The notes beneath the pieces were generated by a model, which worked only from the letters and a program-made list of their open reading frames with translations, was not told the origin of the DNA and made no database searches. Positions 24,890 through 35,800 of a stretch of DNA of 64,000 bases are shown here, in pieces. The first letter of the stretch is position 1. The number at the start of each line of letters is the position of its first letter. Position numbers and translations under genes: made by a program. The stretch is from Lachnospiraceae bacterium (GTDB taxonomy: Bacteria; Bacillota; Clostridia; Lachnospirales; Lachnospiraceae): assembly GCA_024698715.1 (NCBI GenBank), contig JAILRA010000024.1, positions 62,001 to 126,000 of the forward strand. The letters run 5' to 3'.

Positions 24890-25699
24890 ATGAAGATAAA
24901 AGTGATGGTTACGGGAAAAAACAGACGAATAGCAGTCGACATCTCGAAACATCTTGAGGCTGACAGAGGATACAAGGTAATAAAATGCGATGCCGGCATG
25001 GATGCGCTTTTTGACACGGAACCGAAGGAAATGCCCAATGTGATCATCATCTGTCTCGGCGACGAATCAAAGGAGACCGTAAAGGTTTACGATGTGTTAA
25101 AAGAGTGCGTAAATGCCGAGTGGATTTCGATAATCGTTGTTGCGAATGACGATGACACTAAAGTATTTATGGCGAACACAAAACTGCATAAGATGTTTTT
25201 CATGCCCCGTCCCGTATCCCTTATGGTTTTGTATTCGAAACTGATGGAAATTGAAAGCGAACTTGACAAAAATATTGAGAAGGCCAATTCAATCATTAAG
25301 GAATATGTAAATCCCGATTTCGAAGATAAACACAGAAGAAAACATGTATTGATCGTGGACGACGATACGGATCAGCTTTTGCAGATAAAAGAGCATCTTT
25401 CGGAATTCTACGAAGTAACCGCGGTAAGATCCGGAAAAGCGGCACTCAAATATCTTGAAAAACATAAAGCGGATATTATGCTTTTGGATTATATGATGCC
25501 CGAAATGGACGGACCGACGGTACTTGCGACAATTAAGAAAAACGATGATCTGAAGATGATGCCTGTTATCTTTTTAACCGGCATGACTGAAAAAGAAGCC
25601 GTTCTTAAAACAATTTTGGAATTGAAACCGCAGGGATACCTGGTAAAACCCGCAAAGAAATCAGAAATAGTGGCAAAAATCATAGACGTATTCGGTTAA
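24890..25699 (+). CDS. Double-receiver response regulator without output domain
   Basis: A 269-residue protein with two receiver-like domains. The C-terminal one (about 152-269) is complete: DDD (157-159), phospho-acceptor Asp200 in IMLLDYMMPEMDG, Thr230 and Lys253 (LVKPA). The N-terminal one (1-125) has the fold pattern but lacks the Asp (NVIIICLGDES) and has Arg in place of Lys (MPRPV), so it cannot be phosphorylated. No DNA-binding or enzymatic part is present. An in-frame TTG at 24866 lacks a ribosome site; ATG 24890 has TGGAGA upstream. With the Hpt protein next door it probably forms part of a phosphorelay. Confidence 0.85.
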   Translation: MKIKVMVTGKNRRIAVDISKHLEADRGYKVIKCDAGMDALFDTEPKEMPNVIIICLGDESKETVKVYDVLKECVNAEWISIIVVANDDDTKVFMANTKLHKMFFMPRPVSLMVLYSKLMEIESELDKNIEKANSIIKEYVNPDFEDKHRRKHVLIVDDDTDQLLQIKEHLSEFYEVTAVRSGKAALKYLEKHKADIMLLDYMMPEMDGPTVLATIKKNDDLKMMPVIFLTGMTEKEAVLKTILELKPQGYLVKPAKKSEIVAKIIDVFG

Positions 25700-25713
25700 T
25701 AGGAGAATTGATT

Positions 25714-26316
25714 ATGGGATTCAGTATGGAAAAGGTTTTGGCTCTCGGAATAGATCTGAGAGCAGGTCTTGAATATACCGGCGGAAACGACAAATACGCA
25801 TCTGCACTTCAAAGGTATTATATGACATCGGACAAAAACAAGGCGAAGATAAAAGAGTCGTTAAGCTTAGGCGATTTGGAAAGTTTTGTAATTACCGTTC
25901 ATTCTCTTAAAAGTAATTCCAAAATGATCGGAGCTCTTTCGCTTTCATCCAAATTTGAAGCACTTGAGATTGCGGGGAAAAATAAAGATGTATCGGGTAT
26001 TCAACAAAACATAAGAGCGGCCCTTGACGAATACGAAACCCTTCTTGAAGTGTTGAAACCTTTAGGTGAAGTGGCAGAGTATAAGGCTCCCGGAGAAATT
26101 TCGGGAGAAGAAGCAAAAAAAGTGGCCGACAGTCTTTTGGAAGCGCTGGATGATTATGATGATGAAAAAGCCGGCGAACTTGCCAAAAAACTGGCGGGCT
26201 ACCCTTTCAGAATTACACAAAAAGGAAAACTTAAGGATGCAACGGAAAAAATCAATGATTTTATGTATGAGGAAGCCGCGGATTTAATCAGGGAAATAAT
26301 TACTGCCATAGAATAA
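25714..26316 (+). CDS. Hpt-domain phosphotransfer protein
   Basis: A 200-residue protein with an N-terminal histidine phosphotransfer domain. The site is His63 in VITVHSLKSNSKMIGA, matching H-x-L-K-S-x-S. The helices around it (ALQRYYMTSDKNKAKIKESL before, SLSSKFEALEIAGK after) complete the bundle. The C-terminal 80 residues are acidic and helical with no clear motif; they resemble a second bundle without histidine. Start ATG 25714 has AGGAGA at 25701-25706. It sits between a receiver protein and a hybrid kinase and should carry phosphate between them. Confidence 0.87.
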   Translation: MGFSMEKVLALGIDLRAGLEYTGGNDKYASALQRYYMTSDKNKAKIKESLSLGDLESFVITVHSLKSNSKMIGALSLSSKFEALEIAGKNKDVSGIQQNIRAALDEYETLLEVLKPLGEVAEYKAPGEISGEEAKKVADSLLEALDDYDDEKAGELAKKLAGYPFRITQKGKLKDATEKINDFMYEEAADLIREIITAIE

Positions 26317-26318
26317 TT

Positions 26319-28955
26319 ATGATAAGCATTTTTAAAAGAAAACATGGAGAGAAAACCATAAAAATAATGTCGACGGCGGTTATGGCAGTGTTTATTTGCA
26401 TTGTCATTTTTGCACTGTCCTTTTTCATTTATGATGCAGTTACAAAAGTCCGTCCGACTCAAATTCATCAGGAATGCAGCCGGCTTGAAGGTTTTGAATG
26501 GGTTCGTACGGATAAAAGAGTTCCGGTCAGTTTGCCGTGTGATATAAAGACGAAAGAGGGGGAAAACGTTGTTTTGGAAACAACTCTTCCCAAAGTTATT
26601 TCCGAGGATACATGGATTGATTACTACAGCAGCAAAGAAACCCGAATATATGTCGGAGAAGAACTGAGAAAAGAATTTAATCCCAAAGAGAACACCATTA
26701 TCGGAGGAACGGTTAAGAGTTTTCATATGTATGTAGAGCTTAAACCGGAAGATGTGGGTAAAATTCTGAGGATTGTGAGAAAAGGCGAATCTTTCGGCGA
26801 AAACTCCTTCAGAGAAATATATATTGGAAATTCTCTGGGACTTATAGCGAGAATACTGTATTCGGACGCATTATTTTTCATCTTTACCGTTACGCTTCTT
26901 ATCGTGTCTCCGATAACGATCGGGATAGGTATCTTTTTAAGATTCTATAAAAAGATTGTATCTCCGATCACATCTATCGGTATAGGAGTTCTGTTTGTAG
27001 CGCTCTGGCTTATATTTGATTCACAAATGTATCAATTTGCATTTCGGGATTATTATATCGACGGAACAATGTCTTTTATCATGATGCTTCTTGTTCCGTA
27101 TCCTTTTGTATATTATCTGAATATGCTTCAGAAAAACAGATACAGACAGAATTATCTTTATTTTCTTATTTTGCTTGAAATTGCAAGTGTTGTATTTTTT
27201 ATTATTCATTTTACGGGTATATGCGATTTCCTGACCATGCTTCCCTTAATGATGATTTTTACCGGCTCGGTTATTGTCGGAGCGGGAATTACGCTTTTCG
27301 TTGATTTCAAAAAAGGATTTTACAAGGAATATCGTTTCAGTTTCCTGGGAATCATCGGATTTATGTTTTCCTGTATTCTGGAAATGATTTTTCTTATTGC
27401 GATTGAAAACAGACACGATGGATCGTTCATAATTTTCGGTCTTTATTGGACATTGGTTCTCGGCATAGTTCATCAGCTTATAGAGTTAAAAGAAGCCAAA
27501 AACGAAAAGGCCCTGGCTATCAGGGCAAGTGAAACAAAGAGTAATTTCCTCGCCAATATGTCGCACGAAATCCGTACACCGATGAATGCAATTCTCGGAA
27601 TGGATGAAATGATCATAAGAGAAGCGAAGAACGATGAAAAGATCTTGAAGTATGCGACGGATATTAAATCCGCAGGAAATATGCTTTTGGCTATCATAAA
27701 CGATATTCTGGATCTGAGCAAAATTGAATCCGGAAAAGCCGAACTGATAGAAACCGATTTTGAGATCTGTTCGGTCATAAACGATCTGATAAACATTACA
27801 AGAAAAAAAGCACTTGATAAGGGACTTGATTATACATTTGACGCCGATCCCGATCTTCCGGTCAGGATGCACGGAGACGAAATAAGGATCAGGCAGATTA
27901 TGCTTAATGTAATGAATAACGCGGTAAAGTATACCAAAGAAGGCGGAATAAAAATACATGTTTTTTTGGAACCGAATATCGGTGATGAAAAAGCGATGAT
28001 GATAGTATCGGTTAAGGACACCGGAATAGGAATAAAAGAAGAAGACAAAGAATTCCTTTTTGAATCATTTTCTCGTCTGGAAGAGACAAAGAACAGGAAC
28101 ATCGAAGGCACAGGTCTCGGACTTAACATTGCCAATAAGTACATCGAAATGATGGGCGGTTATATCGAAGTGGAAAGCGTGTATAACGAAGGTTCGAAAT
28201 TTACTCTGTATATTCCGGTAACCGTAGTTGACCCGACACCCATAGGCAATTTTACGGATGCCGTTAAACGAATGAAGGAAGAGAACGAAGAATACAGAAC
28301 CATAATCATGGCACCCGGAGCTCATGTACTGGTCGTTGACGATAACGAGATGAATCTGGAAGTGATCTGCGGTTTGATGGAAAGTACAAAGATAAAGGTT
28401 GATACCGCATTATCCGGTCCAGAAGGAATCGAAAGGATGGATCATACAAGATATGATCTGATCTTTCTCGATCAGATGATGCCCGGAATGGATGGTGTGA
28501 CAACCCTTGAGATCATGCGTTCAAAATACGATATGCGCGGTGTATCGGTAATAGCTCTTACAGCTGACGCGGTAGGAGGAGCGAAAGATTATTATCTTTC
28601 GAAGGGGTTTGACGGATATCTTCCGAAACCGGTCAAATCGGAGGAACTCGAAAAAGCTCTGATCAATTTTCTTCCGAAGAATCTTCTTTTATCAAAAGAA
28701 GAGATTGAGCGTGTTGTCGTTAAAGATGATGCGAGGAGGGACGGAAAGAATAAGCCTGGGGAGAATCTTCCCGGAATACTGGTTATCGATTCCGATACAG
28801 AAGCTTTGAAGATTGTCAAGAACGAGATAAAGGATACATACAAGGGAACATTTGTTACGGATATTGAAAAAGCCGATAAGTACCTTGAGAGACATGATAC
28901 GAAATACATCATGATAAGCCGGGAGTTGTACGAAAAGAAAATGAACAAACAGTAG
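26319..28955 (+). CDS. Hybrid histidine kinase with seven-helix sensor
   Basis: An 878-residue hybrid sensor kinase. Order: one transmembrane helix (17-40), extracellular beta-rich domain (about 45-175), about seven more membrane helices (180-385, 7TMR-DISM-like), HisKA with His416 ([16 protein letters not shown]), HATPase ([25 protein letters not shown]), and a receiver with Asp718 ([12 protein letters not shown]). The last 60 residues start like a second receiver (PGILVIDSD) but stop before the phospho-acceptor strand. The start lies 2 bases after the Hpt stop. Its closest relative in the window is the kinase at 30272. Confidence 0.9.
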   Translation: MISIFKRKHGEKTIKIMSTAVMAVFICIVIFALSFFIYDAVTKVRPTQIHQECSRLEGFEWVRTDKRVPVSLPCDIKTKEGENVVLETTLPKVISEDTWIDYYSSKETRIYVGEELRKEFNPKENTIIGGTVKSFHMYVELKPEDVGKILRIVRKGESFGENSFREIYIGNSLGLIARILYSDALFFIFTVTLLIVSPITIGIGIFLRFYKKIVSPITSIGIGVLFVALWLIFDSQMYQFAFRDYYIDGTMSFIMMLLVPYPFVYYLNMLQKNRYRQNYLYFLILLEIASVVFFIIHFTGICDFLTMLPLMMIFTGSVIVGAGITLFVDFKKGFYKEYRFSFLGIIGFMFSCILEMIFLIAIENRHDGSFIIFGLYWTLVLGIVHQLIELKEAKNEKALAIRASETKSNFLANMSHEIRTPMNAILGMDEMIIREAKNDEKILKYATDIKSAGNMLLAIINDILDLSKIESGKAELIETDFEICSVINDLINITRKKALDKGLDYTFDADPDLPVRMHGDEIRIRQIMLNVMNNAVKYTKEGGIKIHVFLEPNIGDEKAMMIVSVKDTGIGIKEEDKEFLFESFSRLEETKNRNIEGTGLGLNIANKYIEMMGGYIEVESVYNEGSKFTLYIPVTVVDPTPIGNFTDAVKRMKEENEEYRTIIMAPGAHVLVVDDNEMNLEVICGLMESTKIKVDTALSGPEGIERMDHTRYDLIFLDQMMPGMDGVTTLEIMRSKYDMRGVSVIALTADAVGGAKDYYLSKGFDGYLPKPVKSEELEKALINFLPKNLLLSKEEIERVVVKDDARRDGKNKPGENLPGILVIDSDTEALKIVKNEIKDTYKGTFVTDIEKADKYLERHDTKYIMISRELYEKKMNKQ

Positions 28956-28965
28956 GAGAAAATGA

Positions 28966-30243
28966 ATGAAAAAGACCGTCAGCATATTTTTATTGTTTAT
29001 CTTAATGTTTCAGATGATGGCGTGCGGTATTGAAAAGAAACCGATACAGGGAACGGAAAATACCGAAAACAATAACGGGTCTTCAGTTTCGGGGATTAGT
29101 GATGATATTACTTTGAATACGGATGACACGGAGGATTTCAGAATCGGAATCGTAACGGGATCCTTTGCTCAATCCGAAGATGACAGGCGAGGTGCGGAAA
29201 CTTTCATGGAAAAATACGGTGAGGATAAAGTCACATTGGCAATTTATCCCGATAATTTTACGGAAGAGTACGATGCTACCGTTCAGACAATAGTAAATAT
29301 ATCAGAAGATCCGAAGATTAAAGTTATAATTGTAAATCAGGCTGTAGAGGGAACGGCTGAAGCTTTCAGACAGATCAAGGAAAACAGACCGGATATAATC
29401 TGTATAGCGGGGGAGGCGTACGAGGACTTTTCTGATATCGGGGCGGTTGCCGATTTGGTTGTAAGCTGTGATTTTGTCAGCCGAGGCTATCTGATGATTC
29501 GTAATGCGCATGAATTAGGCTGTGATACTTTTGTACATATCTCTTTTCCGAGACATCTGTCATATGAAACCGTTTCCAGAGAGGTGGCGATCATGGAAGC
29601 AGCCTGCGGGGAATTCGGAATGAAATTTGCGATGGAAACGGCTCCCGATCCTACTACCGATGCCGGTGTGGTGGGTGCACAAAACTTCATTCGCGAAAAC
29701 ATGCCCGAATGGGTTGAAAAATACGGACAGAATGCGGCATATTTTTGCACCAACGATGCACATACCGAACCACTCATCGAGGGTCTTTTGGAATACGGAG
29801 GATATTTCATTGAGGCGGATTTGCCTTCACCCGTATTGGGATACCCCGGAGCTCTTAATATCGATTTTACCGAAGACAAAAGCAGTTCCGAAGAAAAACT
29901 GAAAAAAATCGAGAATGCGATAGTTGAAAAAGGCGGAGCGGGAAGATTCGGAACATGGACGTATTCATACGGTTACACGGTTTCTGCAGGACTTGCGGAA
30001 CATGCAAGAAATGTTGTGTTGAATGAAAGCTCGTTGACCGATATCAACGATTTGACCAAGGCGTTTGTCGAGTTTTCACCCGGTGCCGAATGGAACGGTT
30101 CCGGATACACGGATGTCGAAACGGGAAATAAAGCGGAAAATATATTTCTTATCTATCAGGATACATACATAATGGGAGATCCCGGATTTTATATGGGTTC
30201 AACCAAAATCGAAGTTCCTGATAAATACTTTACTATAAAATAA
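28966..30243 (+). CDS. DUF3798 lipoprotein, periplasmic-binding-like
   Basis: A 425-residue lipoprotein with lipobox MMACG near residue 20 and a DUF3798 domain (PF12683). It resembles periplasmic sugar-binding proteins: [94 protein letters not shown]. No transporter permease lies nearby; instead it sits between two hybrid kinases, 10 bases after one and 28 before the other. The likely role is to bind an external ligand and present it to one or both kinases. Ligand unknown. Confidence 0.85.
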   Translation: MKKTVSIFLLFILMFQMMACGIEKKPIQGTENTENNNGSSVSGISDDITLNTDDTEDFRIGIVTGSFAQSEDDRRGAETFMEKYGEDKVTLAIYPDNFTEEYDATVQTIVNISEDPKIKVIIVNQAVEGTAEAFRQIKENRPDIICIAGEAYEDFSDIGAVADLVVSCDFVSRGYLMIRNAHELGCDTFVHISFPRHLSYETVSREVAIMEAACGEFGMKFAMETAPDPTTDAGVVGAQNFIRENMPEWVEKYGQNAAYFCTNDAHTEPLIEGLLEYGGYFIEADLPSPVLGYPGALNIDFTEDKSSSEEKLKKIENAIVEKGGAGRFGTWTYSYGYTVSAGLAEHARNVVLNESSLTDINDLTKAFVEFSPGAEWNGSGYTDVETGNKAENIFLIYQDTYIMGDPGFYMGSTKIEVPDKYFTIK

Positions 30244-30271
30244 TTATAGTGCAAAAGGCGGGGATTTAAGG

Positions 30272-32713
30272 ATGAGCGAACGGAATCAAACAAAAAAGAA
30301 AGGTGAGAAAACTGAATATCGACACAGAAAATTCAGTACGATTATTCCGTTGATATTGGTCTCGGTTTTTATAGTGGTTTTGGTGGTCTATACGTCAAAA
30401 CTTGTATACAATGTGGCTATTCTCAACTCGAGTTCGGTAATTGAAGACAGAGTTTCCAATGTTTCATCGCTTGTTGATAATCATATCAATACTGCGGAAA
30501 ATGTTTTGCAGATTACTGCGGATTCAGTGCATCATATGATGATCAGCGGAAGTACGCCTTCCAGAATTCATGAGTTCCTCGTAGAGGAATCCGATAATGT
30601 ATCGAAGCAGTTCGGAGAGGATTATCACGGTATATACGGATATATTATGAGCAGATATATGGACGGCCTTAATTGGGAACCGCCAACGGATTATGATCCC
30701 AAAAGCCGCGACTGGTATACTATGGCCAAAAAGAATGACGGTGATATCACAATCGTTCCTCCGTATGTTGATGCCGATTCCGGAGAATTGGTCATATCCG
30801 TATGCAGAATGTTGCCTGACCGTCAAAATATAATATCCCTCGACCTTAAGTTAAATGACATACAGGCGCTCATTGAAGATCTTACCGTAAACGGAAAAGG
30901 GTACGGTTTTCTTGTTGATGAAGAAGGGTTTATTATTGCACATAAAGATGAAAATAAGAGGGGATGCTATATAAGTGATTTTGAAGGCGGAGAAGGGCTG
31001 CTGAAAAAAATAAAGGAAGAAAAAGGTAAATTTTCATATGATTTTGAAGGCGAAAAAAGCAGAGTGTTCGTTAACGAACTGACTAACGGATGGTTTGTTG
31101 TCATGGTTGTTAAAAACAACGAATTGTTTGAAGATGTAACCAGACAGTTATTTATCAATATTTCCATGTGCTCTTTTATATTTTTTATGATTGCCGTTAT
31201 CTATTACATCGGATACAGAAACGAGAAAATATATGTTAAACGCATGGAGGAAATGAAGATTGAAGAACAGAAGCAGGAATATGAAACGCAGGTTTTAAAA
31301 CTTGAAAAAGAAGCTGCAGATCAGGCGAATAAGGCGAAAAGTAATTTTCTTGCCAATATGTCTCATGAAATAAGAACTCCCATGAACGCCATCATCGGAA
31401 TGGATGAAATGATTTTAAGAGATTCCAAAGATTCTAAAATCATTAAGTATGCCACAGATATTCAGAGTGCCGGAAGAACCCTTCTTTCAATCATAAACGA
31501 TATATTGGATTTAAGCAAAATCGAATCCGGCAAGATGGAACTTGTTCCCGTAAAATATGATTTTGCCTCTGTTTTGAATGATATTGTAAATATGACAATG
31601 AACAAGGCGAAAGAAAAGGGATTGGATTATGAACTTATAGTTCAACATGATATTCCGTCTGTTTTGTTCGGTGATGAGATCAGAATACGTCAGATAATAT
31701 TAAACATAGTTAACAATGCTATCAAATATACATCGGAAGGAAAGGTAACTATCGATGTGTCATATATTCATTCCGAGGAAAAACTGAGGGTAAAAGTATC
31801 CGATACCGGTATGGGCATCAGCGAAGAGGACAGGGATAAATTGTTTTCTTCGTTTCAAAGACTGGATGAGACAAAGAACAGAAACATCGAAGGAACGGGT
31901 CTGGGGCTGAATATTACCAAGAAACTGGCAGAAATGATGGACGGAAATATTTTCGTTGAGAGCGAGTACGGTAAAGGTTCCGTATTTACCATAGAATTGA
32001 TTCAGAATATTGTTGACGATACTCCGATAGGAGATTATTCGGAACGTTTGGAACAGGCTAACCGTGAAAAGGAAAAGTATAAGCCTGCATTGATTGCGCC
32101 CGGAGCTAAGGTTTTGATAGTTGATGACAATGAGATGAATCTCGAAGTCATAACAGGACTGATGAGCGAAACCGAAATAAAGGTTTCCACTGCATTATCC
32201 GGAGAAGAATGTATAAATTTCCTTGAGAAAAACAAATATGACGTTATTCTTCTCGACCAGATGATGCCGGGAATGTCGGGAACCCAGACGCTAGAAAAGA
32301 TTAAAGCCGATCATCTTGCCGACGATACTCCGATTATTGCACTCACGGCAGATGCTATAGCGGGTGCCAGGGAATCGTATATGCGCGAAGGCTTTACGGA
32401 TTATCTTTCCAAGCCTGTTATGTATGGTGAACTGGAAGCGATCCTGCTTAAATACATCGACAGCAGTTTGCTTATTACCGAAGAAGAATTAAACAAGGAG
32501 AAAGAAAAATATGATTCTTCCGCATCAGATGAATCCGGTGAAAACAAAGAAGAAAAGCCTTTTGTGCTTGTAATAAACGATTCTTCCGAAAAAATGAAAG
32601 AATTAAAAGAAATTCTTTCGGTAAAATATAAAGGTGTTTTTGTAAAAGACGAAGTATCTGCGGAAAAGTTTTTGAAGAAACATAACGTGGAATTTATCAT
32701 AAGAGAGGGGTGA
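30272..32713 (+). CDS. Hybrid histidine kinase with dCache sensor
   Basis: An 813-residue hybrid kinase. N-terminal helix (about 24-46), extracellular dCache_1 domain (50-290, with [13 protein letters not shown] and [15 protein letters not shown]), second helix (about 298-318), short coiled coil, HisKA with His365 ([16 protein letters not shown]), HATPase ([25 protein letters not shown]) and a receiver with Asp662 ([12 protein letters not shown]). As in the kinase at 26319, the C-terminus has the first half of another receiver (FVLVINDSS...) and stops at IIREG. From HisKA onward the two proteins are close paralogues; the sensors are unrelated. Confidence 0.9.
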   Translation: MSERNQTKKKGEKTEYRHRKFSTIIPLILVSVFIVVLVVYTSKLVYNVAILNSSSVIEDRVSNVSSLVDNHINTAENVLQITADSVHHMMISGSTPSRIHEFLVEESDNVSKQFGEDYHGIYGYIMSRYMDGLNWEPPTDYDPKSRDWYTMAKKNDGDITIVPPYVDADSGELVISVCRMLPDRQNIISLDLKLNDIQALIEDLTVNGKGYGFLVDEEGFIIAHKDENKRGCYISDFEGGEGLLKKIKEEKGKFSYDFEGEKSRVFVNELTNGWFVVMVVKNNELFEDVTRQLFINISMCSFIFFMIAVIYYIGYRNEKIYVKRMEEMKIEEQKQEYETQVLKLEKEAADQANKAKSNFLANMSHEIRTPMNAIIGMDEMILRDSKDSKIIKYATDIQSAGRTLLSIINDILDLSKIESGKMELVPVKYDFASVLNDIVNMTMNKAKEKGLDYELIVQHDIPSVLFGDEIRIRQIILNIVNNAIKYTSEGKVTIDVSYIHSEEKLRVKVSDTGMGISEEDRDKLFSSFQRLDETKNRNIEGTGLGLNITKKLAEMMDGNIFVESEYGKGSVFTIELIQNIVDDTPIGDYSERLEQANREKEKYKPALIAPGAKVLIVDDNEMNLEVITGLMSETEIKVSTALSGEECINFLEKNKYDVILLDQMMPGMSGTQTLEKIKADHLADDTPIIALTADAIAGARESYMREGFTDYLSKPVMYGELEAILLKYIDSSLLITEEELNKEKEKYDSSASDESGENKEEKPFVLVINDSSEKMKELKEILSVKYKGVFVKDEVSAEKFLKKHNVEFIIREG

Positions 32714-32822
32714 AAAAATAAAGAGAAAAAGTATGAAAAAAATGATCGGAAGCGGGTTCAAAAAGCAAAACAGTCAGCTTTGGGAAGAACCATCGGTTAA
32801 ATAACAAATTGGGAGGATTTGT

Positions 32823-35800
32823 ATGAACAAGAAAAAGATCAAGACATTCAGACTGATGGCTGTCTGCATGGCGGCGGCAATGGTACTGAACAATTCCGGA
32901 ATGACGGTTTTGGCAACCGGCCTGGACGGAATCGGGGATGATTCGGAAGAAATCGTCATTTTAACGGAGGAGGACGAAGGTGAATCCGTCGATGCCGATG
33001 AGACTGAAGATGATCAGGATGACGTAAATGACGAAGACTCTGAAGACGGCGAGGATTCCGAGGACGATGCGGACGACGAAGACTCCGAGGACGGAGAGGA
33101 TTCCGAAGACGACGCGGATGATGAAGACTCCGAAGACGGCGAAGATTCCGAGGACGATGCGGATGATGAAGACGACGAAGATGAGATCGATGAAGAAGAA
33201 CCTGAAGACGGCGAAGAGATAGAAGCTCCCGACGAAGAGGAAGCAGATGTTTTGAATGCCAGTGGTACTTTAAGTCTTACATCAGATAAAATGTATTCAA
33301 ATGCCCAGCTTAACGGATATGACTTTATTAAGCTTAACGGACATAAACTTACTGTTTCGGATAATTTTACTTCAACAGCCAAAATTGAAACCGGAGAAAA
33401 CGGCGAACTGGTTGTAAACGGAGACATGACTACTGCTTCGGAAGTAAGATGCGATGGCGGAAAACTTACGGTTAAGGGAAGTTACACCCAGACAAACAGC
33501 TGGCTTTGTTCGAACAGCGGCGGAGGAGCAGTAATAAACATATCAAAGAATCTTGTATTTAAGGATAAGGGATATCCATATCTTTACAGCAGAAAAGATA
33601 AAGTAACGATTGGAGGAAATTTAGTATACGATTCAACTTACAGCAGTACTGACAACGATGCCGTTTGGACCATAAAAGGAAATATCACACAGGATTCGAC
33701 AGCAGGTACCCTTAGATTCAGCAATTTAATTCTTGCGGGAACTTCGGGACAGACAATCAGTATGCAGGAAAACAGCGAACTTGGCAATCTAACCGTTAAT
33801 AACAGCAATGTAACACTCGGAACCCCGTACTTAAGCAATGTGACACTTCAGACGGATTTCGCACCTAAGGGAACCGTAAATGTAAAAACCTACACTATTA
33901 ATTTAAACGGTCATAAATTCACAACACCCAAAGGACTGGAAAATACGGGAAAAATATTACTTGGAGAAAACGGTGAACTGACAGTAAACGGGGATATGAC
34001 TTCTTCTTCGGAAGTGAATTGTCAAAGCGGAATACTTACGGTTAAGGGAAGTTACACTCAGACAGGCAACTGGCTTTATGCGTACAGCGGTGGAGCGGTA
34101 ATAAATATATCAAAGAATCTTGTATTTAAGGATAAGGGATATCCATATCTTTACAGCAGAAAAGATAAAGTAACGGTTGGCGGAAATTTAGTATACGATT
34201 CAACTTACGGCACTACTGACAACGGTACTATATGGACCATAAAAGGAAATATCACGCAGGATTCGACAGCAGGTGCCCTTAGATTCAGCAATTTAACTCT
34301 TGCGGGAACTTCGGGACAGACAATAAGTCTGCAGGAAAACAGCGAACTGGGCAATCTTACCGTTAATAACAGCAATGTAACACTAGGAACCCCGTACTTA
34401 AGCAATGTGACACTTCAGACGGATTTTGCACCTAAGGGAACAGTAAATGTAAAAACCTACACTATTAATTTAAACGGTCATAAATTTACAACACCCAAAG
34501 GACTGGAAAATACGGGAAAAATATTACTCGGAGAAAACGGCGAACTTGTAGTAAACGGGGATATGACATCTTCTGCGGAAGTAAGATGTGATAGCGCAAA
34601 ACTTACGGTTAAGGGAAGTTACACCCAGACAAACAGCTGGATTTATTCGTACAGCGGCGAAGGAGCAGAAATAAATATATCAAAGAATTTTGTATTTAAG
34701 AAAACGGGATACCCATATCTTTACAGCAGAAAAGATAAAGTAACGGTTGGCGGAAATTTTGTATACGATTCAACTTACAGCAGTACTGACAACGGTACTG
34801 TATGGACCATAAAAGGAAATATCACGCAGGAATCGGGAACAGATACCCTCAAATTCAGCAATTTGATTCTTGCGGGAACAACGGAACAGACAATCAGTCT
34901 GCAGGAAAAAAGCGAACTGGGCAATCTCACCGTAAAGAACAGCAATGTTACGCTCGCAACCCCGTACTTAAACAACGTGACCCTTCAGACGGATTTTGCA
35001 CCTAAGGGAACAGTAACTGTTAATACCAAAAACTTCAAATTAAACGGTCATAAGTTCACAACGCCCAAGGGCCTGGAAAGTAAGGAAGGAATTGAACTCG
35101 GACAAAACGGAGTGCTTACCGTAAACGGTGATATGACAGCATCGGGTGAAGTACGCTGCGACGGCGGAAAGCTTACAGTTAAAGGAAAATATACTCAGAC
35201 AGCAAGCCGTTTATATGTTGAAAACGGAGCGGCAACAATAAGTATCTCAAAGGATGCCGTATTCAAACCGAGCGGATATATTCATATAGTATCCGACGAA
35301 GTAAAAGCAACCGTAAACGGAAATATGACATACGCAGCAGGATTCAATACTACCAGCAATAAGGCGGAATGGACGGTTAAAGGTAATTTCACTCAGGGAG
35401 AAGGATCGGCATTCTTTACCGCAAGAATCCTTAAACTGCCTACAAAGGGAACAGCGATATCGTTATATGACGGTAAGGTAGATACTCTTGTACTCGGTTA
35501 CGGAAAGAAAAATTACACAATTACTCCTGAAAACTGTTACAATAAACTTATTGCAACATGTACACTTTCATTCAATGCAAACGGCGGAACCGTAACTACC
35601 AAAAACAAAAAGGTTACGACTGAACAGCAGTACGGAGAATTGCCGGTACCGACAAAGGACGGTTCTTCGTTTGAAGGATGGTATACAAAGAAATCGGGCG
35701 GAGATCTGGTAACAGCCGAAACACTCGTAACCGCAGTGGATGATTTTACGGTATATGCTCACTGGAAAACTAAACCGGTTATGAATTTTGATGACGTTCA

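Noticed and set aside
32733..32804. Short plus-strand ORF of 23 codons between the second kinase and the SLH gene
   Set aside because: It has a weak ribosome site and no recognisable signal or motif; it cannot be told from chance.
33014..33427. Minus-strand ORF made of serine runs
   Set aside because: It is the antisense of the Asp/Glu repeat of the SLH gene.
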